The position numbers were made by a program, and so were the translations under genes. Shown here piece by piece: positions 25,466-34,009 of a DNA stretch of 43,158 bases. The notes under the pieces were generated by a model. It saw nothing but the letters and a program-made list of their open reading frames with translations. It made no database searches and was not told where the DNA came from. The stretch is taken from positions 1 to 43,158 of the forward strand of contig JAOZFI010000054.1 in the NCBI GenBank assembly GCA_027491395.1, given 5' to 3'. Within the stretch, counting starts at the first letter, position 1. Every line of letters begins with the position of its first letter. The stretch is from Thermoproteota archaeon. Lineage in GTDB: Archaea > Korarchaeota > Korarchaeia > Korarchaeales > Korarchaeaceae.

Positions 25466-25783
25466 TTACCTGTCCAAGGCGCCGGAGCGCCACAGCCTGA
25501 CCCCGGCATCCAAGGCTGTCTGGCCACCGAACCCGAGCATTATCCCGTCGGGTCTCTCCGCCTCTATGACCCTCTCCAAGAACTCCTCCCTTATGGGGAG
25601 GTACACCCTGTCGGCCATATCTCCGGTCTGTATCGTCGCCACGTTCGGGTTCACCAAAACGACCTCTATATCCTCCTCCTTCAACGCCTTAATCGCTTGG
25701 CTACCGCTGTAGTCGAATTCGGCTGCCTCGGCTATCTTTATAGCGCCCGAGCCAATGAGAATGACCTTCCTCACAGATTCCAT
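25466..25783 (-). CDS. carB: Carbamoyl phosphate synthase large subunit, N-terminal segment
   Basis: 105 residues: the first pre-ATP-grasp Rossmann domain, with [34 protein letters not shown] and [11 protein letters not shown], resembling the eukaryotic CAD-type sequence. It ends at TAA 25466-25468 in the middle of a normally continuous protein. The start is ATG 25783, with GGAGGGA immediately upstream, overlapping the end of carA by 13 nt. Across both internal stops the three segments total 1031 codons, close to the usual 1060-1070. Confidence 0.85.
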   Translation of the reverse strand: MESVRKVILIGSGAIKIAEAAEFDYSGSQAIKALKEEDIEVVLVNPNVATIQTGDMADRVYLPIREEFLERVIEAERPDGIMLGFGGQTALDAGVRLWRSGALDR

Positions 25784-26844
25784 CTTCCCTCCCTCACCGC
25801 CTCGGCGAACAGGTCGAACAGCCAAGAGGTGTCTATAGGCCCCGGTGACGATTCGGGATGGAACTGGGTGGTGGCTATGGGGAGCTCCTCGTGGTACGCC
25901 CCCTCCAAGGTGGAGTCATCGGGATTGATGAACCACTCCCTGAGGTTAGCTTCCCTCAGGCTCTCCCTCCTTACTGCGTACCCGTGATTCTGGCTGGTGA
26001 CATAGCACCTCCCGGTCCTGAGATCTCTGATGGGCTTATTCTGGCCCCTATGCCCATACCTCATCTTGTAGGTCTCCGCTCCCAAGCCAAGGGATATGAG
26101 CTGATGCCCGAGGCATATACCGAAGGTGACTAACCCATCGGATGCCAGTTCCACGGCCATCTCCCCCTGAGACTTGAGCAGTTCAGGGTTTCCCGGTCCA
26201 TTACCGAGCAGAAGGGCGTCAGGCTTCGTCTCCCACACGTCATCAGCGCTGGAGCGACAGGGCAGCCTAACTACCCCTAACCCCCTCCTCAACAGTTCCC
26301 TCACTATCCCGAGCTTCAGTCCACAGTCGATGACTGCGACCAGAGGTCTAGAATCGCTCTGGTGTATTGCCTCCCTTGGGGAGACCTCGTCAACCAAGTC
26401 CAGCTCGTCATACGAAGGAGCTTCCTCCAGCGCCTTCCACAGCGAGTTCAGATCTTCTTCCGAGTCCCAAATCCCTATTGCTCCCTTCATTACCCCTCTT
26501 TCCCTCAGTTCCTTGGTGAGGGCTCTCGTGTCGACCCACTCCATTATAGGCACATCGTATTTATCGAACCACTCCTGCAGCGATAATTTCGATGATCTGT
26601 GGGGAGCGTCTGTAAGTTCGTGGATTACGAGCGAGGTCACCTGAACTCCGTCAGACTCCAGCAGGTCCGTATGTACGCCGTAGTTTCCTATCAGCGGATT
26701 CGTCATCACCAGAACCTGTCCCCTGTAGCTGGGATCGCTCAAGGACTCGGGATACCCGACCATACCGGTGGTGAATACGACCTCACCGAACGCGAATAGC
26801 GGGACCGCTCCTGCTGCAACCACGATAAACGTATCCGTTCTCAA
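25771..26844 (-). CDS. carA: Carbamoyl phosphate synthase small subunit, N-terminus frameshifted
   Basis: The glutaminase subunit that supplies ammonia to CarB. The class I amidotransferase domain is complete: nucleophile Cys244 in FGICLGHQ and the His329/Glu331 pair in FHPES. The N-terminal domain is normal from [10 protein letters not shown] onward. The open frame starts at TTG 26844, but its first residues are out of register: the expected start ([17 protein letters not shown]) is encoded just upstream and overlapping, in another frame down to about 26812. Removing one base there joins GCS to [13 protein letters not shown] at the correct family spacing. A second problem is possible at the start, where ATG (26865-26867) is separated from AAG by one extra C. 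Confidence 0.85.
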   Translation of the reverse strand: MRTDTFIVVAAGAVPLFAFGEVVFTTGMVGYPESLSDPSYRGQVLVMTNPLIGNYGVHTDLLESDGVQVTSLVIHELTDAPHRSSKLSLQEWFDKYDVPIMEWVDTRALTKELRERGVMKGAIGIWDSEEDLNSLWKALEEAPSYDELDLVDEVSPREAIHQSDSRPLVAVIDCGLKLGIVRELLRRGLGVVRLPCRSSADDVWETKPDALLLGNGPGNPELLKSQGEMAVELASDGLVTFGICLGHQLISLGLGAETYKMRYGHRGQNKPIRDLRTGRCYVTSQNHGYAVRRESLREANLREWFINPDDSTLEGAYHEELPIATTQFHPESSPGPIDTSWLFDLFAEAVREGRWNL

Positions 26845-26916
26845 GGATTAAGGTGGCCAGCTTGCATCCGTCAATGCCGAAGGTACATGCGGACCCTCGC
26901 ATCTTCGCAATAACCA

Positions 26917-26926
26917 TATAAAAAAT
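26917..26926 (-). promoter_or_regulatory. TATA box of carA
   Basis: TTTTTTATAT on the minus strand lies about 50 nt upstream of the ATG at 26867 and predicts a transcription start near 26896, upstream of the family-typical CarA N-terminus and compatible with the frame reconstructed for the intact gene. Confidence 0.45.
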
Positions 26927-27014
26927 TAACTCTACATGCACGAGAGAGCTAGCACCGTCCAAGGTAGGGAGCGATGACATCCGGAAGATTCCACCTATTC
27001 CTTTAGATCTTACA

Positions 27015-27311
27015 TTGGAACTTCGCTTTTCGCGCGCGATCAGGAGGGCGTTGGGAGTAAGGGAAGGGGGCGTGTTTAGAGCCAAGATAGAGGAGGGAAA
27101 GCTGATAGTGGAACCAGTTCCCGCCTTGGAGGACATGATAAGGAATCCGGTTATCAGGATCACCCCCGAGGAGGCTGAGAGATTGAGCGAGGAGGCTCAG
27201 AGGGGGAGAGGGTATCTATGGATAACTCCTGCTGGATACCACTTACTGTTTCTCATATTTGGAATCGCTATTGAACTCGAGCACTTCGACAAGTTCCCAA
27301 CGGGTTCTTGA
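27015..27311 (+). pseudogene. AbrB-like antitoxin remnant
   Basis: Part of an AbrB-type antitoxin: LGVREGGVFRAKIEEGKLIVEPVP and a tail LEDMIRNPVIRITPEEAERLSEEAQ. The expected N-terminal hairpin is only partly recognisable (IPLDLTLELRFSRAIRRALG, open frame upstream of the TTG at 27015), and the frame runs on for about 90 nt through the toxin start, so both ends look damaged. It is divergent from carA. Confidence 0.6.
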
Positions 27312-27662
27312 AGCTTACAGGGTCCTTTACAATTCTATTCCCTGATCGAGGCTAAGTGGATATCCCTCAAGCTCATGAAAAGATATCCGGAGATGAGGAA
27401 GGAGTTAGCAGGAGCCTTCATATCCGCTGAAGGCGCTGCTCTCCGATGACAGGATCTCCCAAGTTGAACTGATCGATCCGGAGGTGGAGAGGGTCGCGAT
27501 CTCTTGCTGGACGCCGGGTGGGGATTACTCCGATAGAATGATATACGCCACCGCCGTGAGAGGACACCGACTCCTCACCGAGGATGATGTGCTGTCAAGC
27601 TAGAGCTGGAATTGAGACCCGAGGAGGTGCTCAGCTGGTCTCTGCTCCTCCGTCGGCTCTAG
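27218..27662 (+). pseudogene. Broken PIN-domain toxin (vapC)
   Basis: Pieces of one PIN protein in three frames. ATG 27218 begins MDNSCWIPLTVSHIW and stops early, while IAIELEHFDKFP continues in the antitoxin frame. YSLIEAKWISLKLMKRYPEMRKELAGAFIS follows from about 27341. After a shift near 27432 comes LKALLSDDRISQVELID and the PIN motif DYSDRMIYATA...LLTEDD, ending at TAG. LELRPEEVLSWSLLLRRL in another frame reaches TAG at 27662. At least three frame changes are needed, so it is clearly dead. Confidence 0.75.
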
Positions 27663-27695
27663 TTACTTCCAATTTCGAAGGATTAGAGAAAAAGA

Positions 27696-29096
27696 TTAGG
27701 AGAGAAGGGCCACCAAGACATCCACGAGCCCTAGTCCGAGGAGGACGGTCAGTACAGCGGTGATGGTAAGCACATAGACCTCGAGGTCTGGTTCCTCCTC
27801 CCTGACGTCAACCTCCGGTGGATCGGCGAAGAACAGGTATCTTATCACCTGCGCGTAGTAACCCACGGAGATACCGCTGTTCACTATGCCGAGGAAGGCC
27901 AGCCACGGGGCCACGTTCATCACCGAGTAGAAGATGTACATGAACTTGCTCCAGAACCCTATGAGGGGGGGCATCCCCATCAGACTGAGTACCAACACGG
28001 TCATGAAGGTCCCTGAGAGAGGTAGCTTCCTCCCGACGCCGCTCAGGCCCTCTAGCGTCAAGTCGAATCCCTTCCTAGCGAAGTAGGCCAAGCCGACGAA
28101 TATACCCACCTTGGCCAAGACGTAGGTGGTGACATGCAGCCCTATGCCCTCCAGCGCCAGTGCTTGAGAGTCGGAGTATGCTAGGGCGGCGAAGGCTATC
28201 AGGAAGTATCCTGCCTGCGCTATGCTGGAATAGGCCATCATCCTCTGCACGTTCTTCTGGACCAGCGCAGCCAAGTTGCCGTAGAACATAGTTATTATGG
28301 AGAGAAAGGCCATTATCAGGAACCAATCATTGGCAACGGAGGGTATGAGGGGCTGGAGGACCCTCAGGAATGCTCCTATGCTTATGAGCTTTATCACGCC
28401 CGCCACGAAGGACACTATTATCGGATGAGCCCCGCCGTAGACATCGGGCAGCCAGCCGTGGAACGGGACGACGCCTAGCTTGAACCCGAATGCGGCGATG
28501 AGCATCAGTACGCCCAAGAGGAGGGTCGTCTTCAGGCCGATAGGAACGCTGTTCAACACTTGGAATGTGCTGGTCTTCACTATTCCCAGAACCAAGGCTA
28601 TGCCGAATATGAGGAGGGATGAGGAGGCGACGCCCATCAGCGCGTACTTAGCAGTCGCCTCCAAGGAGTCCTCGTCCTTCTTTATGCCCACCAACACGTA
28701 CGAGGCGACCGCCACTAGAGCCCATGCAGCGACGAGTACTGAAGCGTCATTAACATACAGCACGAAGTACACTCCCAAGAGAGCCAAGAGGAGGAGAGAG
28801 TAGAGGCTCGGGGAGGTACTCCACTCCTTCACCTGGACTAGGGAGGCGAAGGTGACGAGGAATGCTCCCACCGTTGCTATCAGCGCCAAGTAGGTGGCGA
28901 GCGGATCTACCCTTATGGTCCCATCGAAGAGGGTACCGCTCTTCCCTATCAGGAGTCCAACTAGCACTGCAGCTAGGGCTGTGGCTATAAGGGCTAGGTA
29001 AGGGCTCACCTTGGTGCCCTTGAGGTAGTCGAGCGTGGGTACCACCAAGCCTATGCCACCGAGCAGGACCATTAGTGACCAGATCACCATTTCCAT
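27696..29096 (-). CDS. nuoN: Complex I subunit N
   Basis: Antiporter-like proton-pumping subunit of the membrane arm, 466 residues, almost wholly hydrophobic with about 13-14 helices. The Mrp-type core (FGFKLGVVPFHGWLPDVYGGAHPIIVSFVAGVIK and AYSSIAQAGYFLIA) is clear. It is the last gene of the nuoABCDHIJKMLN run and starts 3 nt after the nuoL stop. The ATG start is supported by that spacing. Confidence 0.94.
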   Translation of the reverse strand: MEMVIWSLMVLLGGIGLVVPTLDYLKGTKVSPYLALIATALAAVLVGLLIGKSGTLFDGTIRVDPLATYLALIATVGAFLVTFASLVQVKEWSTSPSLYSLLLLALLGVYFVLYVNDASVLVAAWALVAVASYVLVGIKKDEDSLEATAKYALMGVASSSLLIFGIALVLGIVKTSTFQVLNSVPIGLKTTLLLGVLMLIAAFGFKLGVVPFHGWLPDVYGGAHPIIVSFVAGVIKLISIGAFLRVLQPLIPSVANDWFLIMAFLSIITMFYGNLAALVQKNVQRMMAYSSIAQAGYFLIAFAALAYSDSQALALEGIGLHVTTYVLAKVGIFVGLAYFARKGFDLTLEGLSGVGRKLPLSGTFMTVLVLSLMGMPPLIGFWSKFMYIFYSVMNVAPWLAFLGIVNSGISVGYYAQVIRYLFFADPPEVDVREEEPDLEVYVLTITAVLTVLLGLGLVDVLVALLS

Positions 29097-29099
29097 ATC

Positions 29100-31196
29100 T
29101 CATCCCACCCATAGCAGGAGGAACAACACTACGAGCAGTCCTATGAAGAAGGCCACGAGGTACTGGTTCACCAAACCGGTCTGGAGCCTTCTAACGTAGG
29201 ATCCGAAGGCCTTGAACATCCTCACTATCCTGTCGTGGTATGTCTCATCCACCACCTCTGTCTCGAAGTACTTGAACCCTAGCACGCTCAGCCTGTCCGT
29301 CAGCCAAGGTATGAAGCGGTGATAGAAGCCATCCACTATCAGGGAGTCGAAGTATTTGAAGATCGTGCGAGAGAGCCAAGCGAAGCCACCAACGATCACT
29401 ATGTAGTAGATAGAGTTGATGTACCACCTATCGTATAGGAAATCATGTATTACCTTCCCCGCCGGATTCTCCCTGAGGGAGCGCACGGTCACCCTGCCGC
29501 TGGAGGTCATGTACAGCCCTATGGCTACTAACATACCTCCGAACACCATGGTGAGCGAGGTCGCGAGCAGCCCTATGTCCAAGTGTACGTGCGGGTGGAA
29601 CTCCTCGTGTATCCCCAACACGTTACTCACCATGGCTCCGAGTATCTCAGGACCGTAGACAGGCCAAGACAGACCCACTATGAACGATACGAGGGCTAGG
29701 GATAGGTATGGGATGAGCATCAGCGGGTGGGCCTCGTGCAAGTGGTGGTGCTCCTCAGCGTGCTTCACGTTCTCGGACATCTCGTAGAGGAAGGTCCTTA
29801 TCACCATCCTAGTGGAGTAGAAGGCAGTCAGGCCAGCGGTCACGACTCCGAACAGGTAAGCCAAGAAGACCCCTGATTCTTTCGCCACCTCTATTATGGT
29901 GTCCTTTGTCCAGAAACCCATGAAGGGCGGCACTCCCATCAGGCTCAGAGCTGCCAAGCTCATGGCTAGGAAGGACCACTTCATGGCCTTCCAGAGGCCT
30001 CCCATGTCGTCGATGAACCTAGAGTGCACCACATGTATCACGGCTCCGGCCACGAGGAAGAGGGAGGCCTTGAATATCGCATGGCTCATCAGGTGGGAGA
30101 AGCCCGCAAGAAAGCCCAGCGGGAACTCGGCGATGAGCCCAGCAGCACCCAAGGCTAGGAACATGTATCCCAGCTGGGAGGCGGTGGAGAACGCGAGTAT
30201 GAGCTTGAGCTCCCTTGAGACGAGGGCCTGGGTCGCCATGAAGAAGGCCGTGAACCCGCCTATTAGCGCTACAGCCGTGAAGAACGCGTGTACCTGAGGC
30301 TCAGCTGCGGGTATCTCGTGAGCGGCGAGCACGAATATAGGGGAGAACCTGAGCAGGAAGTAGACTCCCGCCTTGACCATGGTAGCGGCGTGGATCAGGG
30401 CGCTGACCGACGTGGGACCGGTCATTGCAGTGACGAGCCACTCGTGGAACGGGAACTGCGCCGACTTGGCGAACGCGCCCAATGAGAATATCAGGAGGAA
30501 TGGGAAGAGCAGTCCAGCGTGGGCGAGTGGACCGGCCCACTCCCCGACCATGTGGGCTATCTCCGGTATGGAGAACGTGTGAGTGAAGTAGTAGATGGCG
30601 CCTATGCCGGCAATGAATCCCACATCGCCCAGCCTAGTGAAGACTATTGCTCTCAGGCCGCTATGGCTGGGTGGGAACCACATAGGCACGCCTAAAGCCT
30701 TCCTTCCTATGTCACCGACACACCTCTCGTCCTCATCGGTGTACCAGTGGCCTATGAGCGCATACGAGGCCAGTCCGGTGCCCTCCCATCCCAAGAACAT
30801 TAGGATCAGGTTGTCAGCCAGCACGAGGAGGAGCATGCTTCCTACGAAGAAGTCAAAGAAGAACCAGTACCTAGTTAGGCCTGGGTCTCCTTCCATGTAC
30901 TTCAGGCTGTAAACTGCGATGAGGAAGCTCAGCCACGCCACTATTAACGCCATCACCGCGGCCAAGGAGTCCACATACACGCCGAAGGTAACGCCAAGCG
31001 ACTTGATCCACGGATAGGAGATATGGATGGCCTCCTCTGAGGCCAGAGCTTCCTGCAAGGTGAGGGTGGAGGCCACCGCAGCGCCGAAGATCGCTAGCAC
31101 GGCGATTACATCCCTCACCTTGCCCGCCCTGTTCAGCAGCAGCGCCAAGATCGCCCCGATGTAGGGGATCTGCCAGGTCAGGAACGCGTACTCCAT
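29100..31196 (-). CDS. nuoL: Complex I subunit L
   Basis: Largest antiporter-like subunit, 698 residues. The core has WEGTGLASYALIGHWY, KSAQFPFHEWLVTAMTGPTSVSALIHAATMVKAGVYFL and STASQLGYMFLALG. A long C-terminal extension (His-rich loop EEHHHLHEAHP near 485-495, then lateral helix and anchor) fits the NuoL piston helix. It translocates protons and braces the membrane arm. It lies 6 nt after nuoM and 3 nt before nuoN. Confidence 0.96.
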   Translation of the reverse strand: MEYAFLTWQIPYIGAILALLLNRAGKVRDVIAVLAIFGAAVASTLTLQEALASEEAIHISYPWIKSLGVTFGVYVDSLAAVMALIVAWLSFLIAVYSLKYMEGDPGLTRYWFFFDFFVGSMLLLVLADNLILMFLGWEGTGLASYALIGHWYTDEDERCVGDIGRKALGVPMWFPPSHSGLRAIVFTRLGDVGFIAGIGAIYYFTHTFSIPEIAHMVGEWAGPLAHAGLLFPFLLIFSLGAFAKSAQFPFHEWLVTAMTGPTSVSALIHAATMVKAGVYFLLRFSPIFVLAAHEIPAAEPQVHAFFTAVALIGGFTAFFMATQALVSRELKLILAFSTASQLGYMFLALGAAGLIAEFPLGFLAGFSHLMSHAIFKASLFLVAGAVIHVVHSRFIDDMGGLWKAMKWSFLAMSLAALSLMGVPPFMGFWTKDTIIEVAKESGVFLAYLFGVVTAGLTAFYSTRMVIRTFLYEMSENVKHAEEHHHLHEAHPLMLIPYLSLALVSFIVGLSWPVYGPEILGAMVSNVLGIHEEFHPHVHLDIGLLATSLTMVFGGMLVAIGLYMTSSGRVTVRSLRENPAGKVIHDFLYDRWYINSIYYIVIVGGFAWLSRTIFKYFDSLIVDGFYHRFIPWLTDRLSVLGFKYFETEVVDETYHDRIVRMFKAFGSYVRRLQTGLVNQYLVAFFIGLLVVLFLLLWVG

Positions 31197-31202
31197 CCTA
31201 GT

Positions 31203-32729
31203 TCACCCTAGCAGACCAGCCAGGGCCTTCACCATGGGATCGATGAGTAGCTGAGGCACGAGGAAAAGTATGAGACCAACGGCGGCTATGACTATCATGG
31301 GTATGAGCAGGTTACCTCCGGCCTCCTGAGCGTGTTCGGCGGCCTCAGATGGTTTGCCGAAGAATATCCTCCTCATGGTGATGAAGGAGTATGCGGTGGA
31401 GAGTCCTATGCCTATCAGCAGGAAGATTGTAACGGGAGCGAACTGGTTCATCTTCACTGCGAAGTTGGCCACTCCGGCGAGTATGAGAACCTCGCTCCAC
31501 AGGCCTAGGGACGGTGGCACTCCCGTTATGTGCATGAATCCTATGAGGGCCAGCGAGGCTGTGAGAGGCATCTTGGGAGCGAGCCCGCCCATCTTGCTCA
31601 GGCTCCTGAGACCGTGAAGTTGAGTTATCAGAACTCCAGCGGTGGCGAATAGCAGGGCCTTGCCCACGGCGTGGGCGGCGTAGTGGAGTATGGCGCCAGC
31701 CATACCCAAGGCGGTGACGCTGGCTATCCCCATAAGTAAATATCCCATCTGGGAGACGCTGGAGTAGGCGAGGAACCTCTTGAAGTCGTCCTGGGCTAGG
31801 GCCATCAGACCACCGTATATTATCGTCAGGAGAGCCAGCCCGAGCATGTATGGAGCCAGGGCTTGGAAGTCAGCTGGGAAGAGGACGTATGCTATCCTTA
31901 TCATGGCGTAGGCGGCTATGCCTATCAGATTCGGGGACAAGAGGGCCGACACCGGCGTGGGGGCCTCAGCGTGCGCATAGGGCAGCCATATGTGAACACC
32001 AAACACGGCCATCTTCACGAAGAGCCCTATCAGTATGGCTATGAACACGGGAAACCTGATCACCTCTGGCAACGCGTTGCCCAGTCCCAAGTTGGCGACG
32101 GCCTTGATGGGGTTGAAGTAGTCGAAGGTCCCTACATTGAGACCCAGTATAAGTGTACCTACCAAGAACGCCAGCGCACCTACGTGGGTCCAGATCAGGT
32201 AGAGGAGCGCTATTCTCTCCCTCTTTCCGTACCCATAGAAGGCTATCAGGAGGAAGCTCGGGAGCAGCGATATCTCCAAGAATATGTAGAACTCGATGAG
32301 GTTGGTGGAGAGCACGGTACCCATCATGGCAGCGGAGAAGAGTATGTAGAGCATGTAGTAGACGCCCCAGCCAGCTGGCTTATGGCCTTCCTCCTCCATC
32401 TCCTCGAACCTGTGGTCCATGTACTTCAGGGAGTACCAAGAGATCATGGAGGTCACTAGGCCTATGGAGATGGCTAGCGGGGCGCTTATGGAGTCTAGAA
32501 GCATTGTGAAGTTACCTAGGGTGGGATGCGCGAAGAACACGGGGTCTAGAACGGGCTCTCTGAGACCGCTGACGTAGCCGAGCCATGAGACAATAGCTAG
32601 AGGTATCAGCAGCAGTACGGTAGATATGGTGGCGAACGCCTTCTTTCCCAAGTCTAAGAACGGAAAGATTAGGGATATCACCATTGGCACGACCACTGAC
32701 AGGAACATGTAGGGGGTTTCCAGTATCAT
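31203..32729 (-). CDS. nuoM: Complex I subunit M
   Basis: Antiporter-like subunit, 508 residues, about 14 transmembrane helices. Diagnostic are the NuoM-type FVKMAVFGVHIWLPYAHAEAPTPVSALLSPNLIGI and YSSVSQMGYLLMGIAS. The conserved Glu of the proton channel is present in YIFLEISLLPSFLLI. It sits between nuoK (4 nt gap) and nuoL (6 nt gap). Confidence 0.96.
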   Translation of the reverse strand: MILETPYMFLSVVVPMVISLIFPFLDLGKKAFATISTVLLLIPLAIVSWLGYVSGLREPVLDPVFFAHPTLGNFTMLLDSISAPLAISIGLVTSMISWYSLKYMDHRFEEMEEEGHKPAGWGVYYMLYILFSAAMMGTVLSTNLIEFYIFLEISLLPSFLLIAFYGYGKRERIALLYLIWTHVGALAFLVGTLILGLNVGTFDYFNPIKAVANLGLGNALPEVIRFPVFIAILIGLFVKMAVFGVHIWLPYAHAEAPTPVSALLSPNLIGIAAYAMIRIAYVLFPADFQALAPYMLGLALLTIIYGGLMALAQDDFKRFLAYSSVSQMGYLLMGIASVTALGMAGAILHYAAHAVGKALLFATAGVLITQLHGLRSLSKMGGLAPKMPLTASLALIGFMHITGVPPSLGLWSEVLILAGVANFAVKMNQFAPVTIFLLIGIGLSTAYSFITMRRIFFGKPSEAAEHAQEAGGNLLIPMIVIAAVGLILFLVPQLLIDPMVKALAGLLG

Positions 32730-32733
32730 ACTC

Positions 32734-33039
32734 TCACCCTCTGAATTTCTTCAGCTCGTACACATCGAGGGCCCTCCTCATCCTGAACATCATTATCGCT
32801 ATGGAGACTATGACGCCGACCTCCGCAGCCGATAAGGAGATGGCTATCACCACGATAGCTCCCCCTACCGGCCCGTAGCCGGCGTCCAGCGATGCCAGGG
32901 AGAGGAAGGCCAGGAGAGCAGCATTAAAAATAATCTCGGCTGAGAGGAGCATCCTGATTATGTTTCTCCTCGTTAGAAGTCCGTATATCCCGATAGCGAA
33001 GAGTATCGAGGAGACAAACAGATACCATGAGGCCTCCAT
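32734..33039 (-). CDS. nuoK: Complex I subunit K
   Basis: 101 residues, three transmembrane helices with the conserved membrane Glu residues (LLSAEIIFNAALLAF and SLSAAEVGVIVSIAIM). Homologous to MrpC; couples proton movement next to NuoJ. It starts 3 nt after the nuoJ stop. Length is standard. Confidence 0.95.
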   Translation of the reverse strand: MEASWYLFVSSILFAIGIYGLLTRRNIIRMLLSAEIIFNAALLAFLSLASLDAGYGPVGGAIVVIAISLSAAEVGVIVSIAIMMFRMRRALDVYELKKFRG

Positions 33040-33042
33040 TAC

Positions 33043-33525
33043 TCACACCTCCCTTCTGGCGAGAGTTATTGCCTCTATCAGCGTAGTAACCAGCGCTATC
33101 GCCGCCACGATCAGGGCGAACCAGTACTTGGTAACGAGGAGGGCAGTCAGGTCTCTGTAGTTCAGGAAGAAGGAGGGCTCAGCAGTGAACACGGAAAAGA
33201 TCTTCATCATTATTAGCGCGAGCGCGCCAGCTGCTATCACCGCGAGAGCCTTCACCGGCGGTTCGACCACCGGCGCCTCCTTCAGCATCACCACTGAGAA
33301 GAGGATGAAAGTTACGGCTGCTCCGACGTACACGGAGAGGTGGAACAGGGCTATAATTGGGAAGCCGAGCAGGGTGAAGAGGATAGAGTTGCCCACTCCC
33401 AAGATGGAGAGGAAGAACGCCGAGTACACGATGGACTTATGGTGGACTATAAGCACCGCAGCTATTACGGACATGAGAGAGGAGAGGAGGAACACCACTG
33501 AAAGGGGATCACTCAACAGGCTCAT
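33043..33525 (-). CDS. nuoJ: Complex I subunit J
   Basis: 160 residues, five helices. The conserved membrane segment is FHLSVYVGAAVTFILFSVVML, holding the pi-bulge helix TM3 of NuoJ. It overlaps nuoI by 17 nt. C-terminal VTTLIEAITLARREV is cytoplasmic and charged. Confidence 0.93.
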   Translation of the reverse strand: MSLLSDPLSVVFLLSSLMSVIAAVLIVHHKSIVYSAFFLSILGVGNSILFTLLGFPIIALFHLSVYVGAAVTFILFSVVMLKEAPVVEPPVKALAVIAAGALALIMMKIFSVFTAEPSFFLNYRDLTALLVTKYWFALIVAAIALVTTLIEAITLARREV

Positions 33526-34009
33526 ATCTTATCCCCCTCTTCTCATCCAGAACGGCCCTCACCTTTCTGGGTTCCTTGTCGTACTGGGGTTTCGGTATGC
33601 CCTCCCTGAACTTCTCAGGCGGGTAGATCTGTTCCTCGAATGTGTAGAATGCTACATCGTGTACCTTGGTGAACTTGAGCGAGTTCGTCGGGCATATGTC
33701 CACGCAAAAACCGCAGAAGATACACCTAGTGTAGTTTATGCCGGGCCTCCTGACTGGCCTCTTACCCTCTTCAGATTCCTCCTTTGAGACGTACATCTTC
33801 ATCGCGTCGGCTGGGCAGACCATGGCGCAGAGACCGCACTTTATGCAGGTGTCCCAGTCGTATTCTATCATTCCCCTGTAGCCGTCGGGGAACTCCTGTA
33901 TGTCGTCAGGGTACATGAGGGTGAGCCTGTGGCCACCCAGCATGTACTTGGCCCCCGTTGCGAGGGCCTTTATGTGACGGATCGTCCTTTCAACTGCCAA
34001 CTCAAGCAC
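33509..34009 (-). CDS. nuoI: Complex I subunit I, two 4Fe-4S clusters
   Basis: The ferredoxin-like subunit that carries clusters N6a and N6b toward N2. First motif Cys55-58-61-65 (CIKCGLCAMVC), second Cys96-99-102-106 (CIFCGFCVDIC). 166 residues, with a short N-terminal amphipathic helix that attaches to NuoH. In a complex without NuoEFG it is the likely point of electron entry. It overlaps nuoH by 8 nt. Confidence 0.95.
   Translation of the reverse strand: MLELAVERTIRHIKALATGAKYMLGGHRLTLMYPDDIQEFPDGYRGMIEYDWDTCIKCGLCAMVCPADAMKMYVSKEESEEGKRPVRRPGINYTRCIFCGFCVDICPTNSLKFTKVHDVAFYTFEEQIYPPEKFREGIPKPQYDKEPRKVRAVLDEKRGIRYEPVE

Noticed and set aside
26783-27163. 126-codon minus-strand open frame across the carA start
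   Set aside because: Only its last about 25 codons resemble CarA; the rest is antisense to the antitoxin remnant. It is treated as part of the frameshifted carA.
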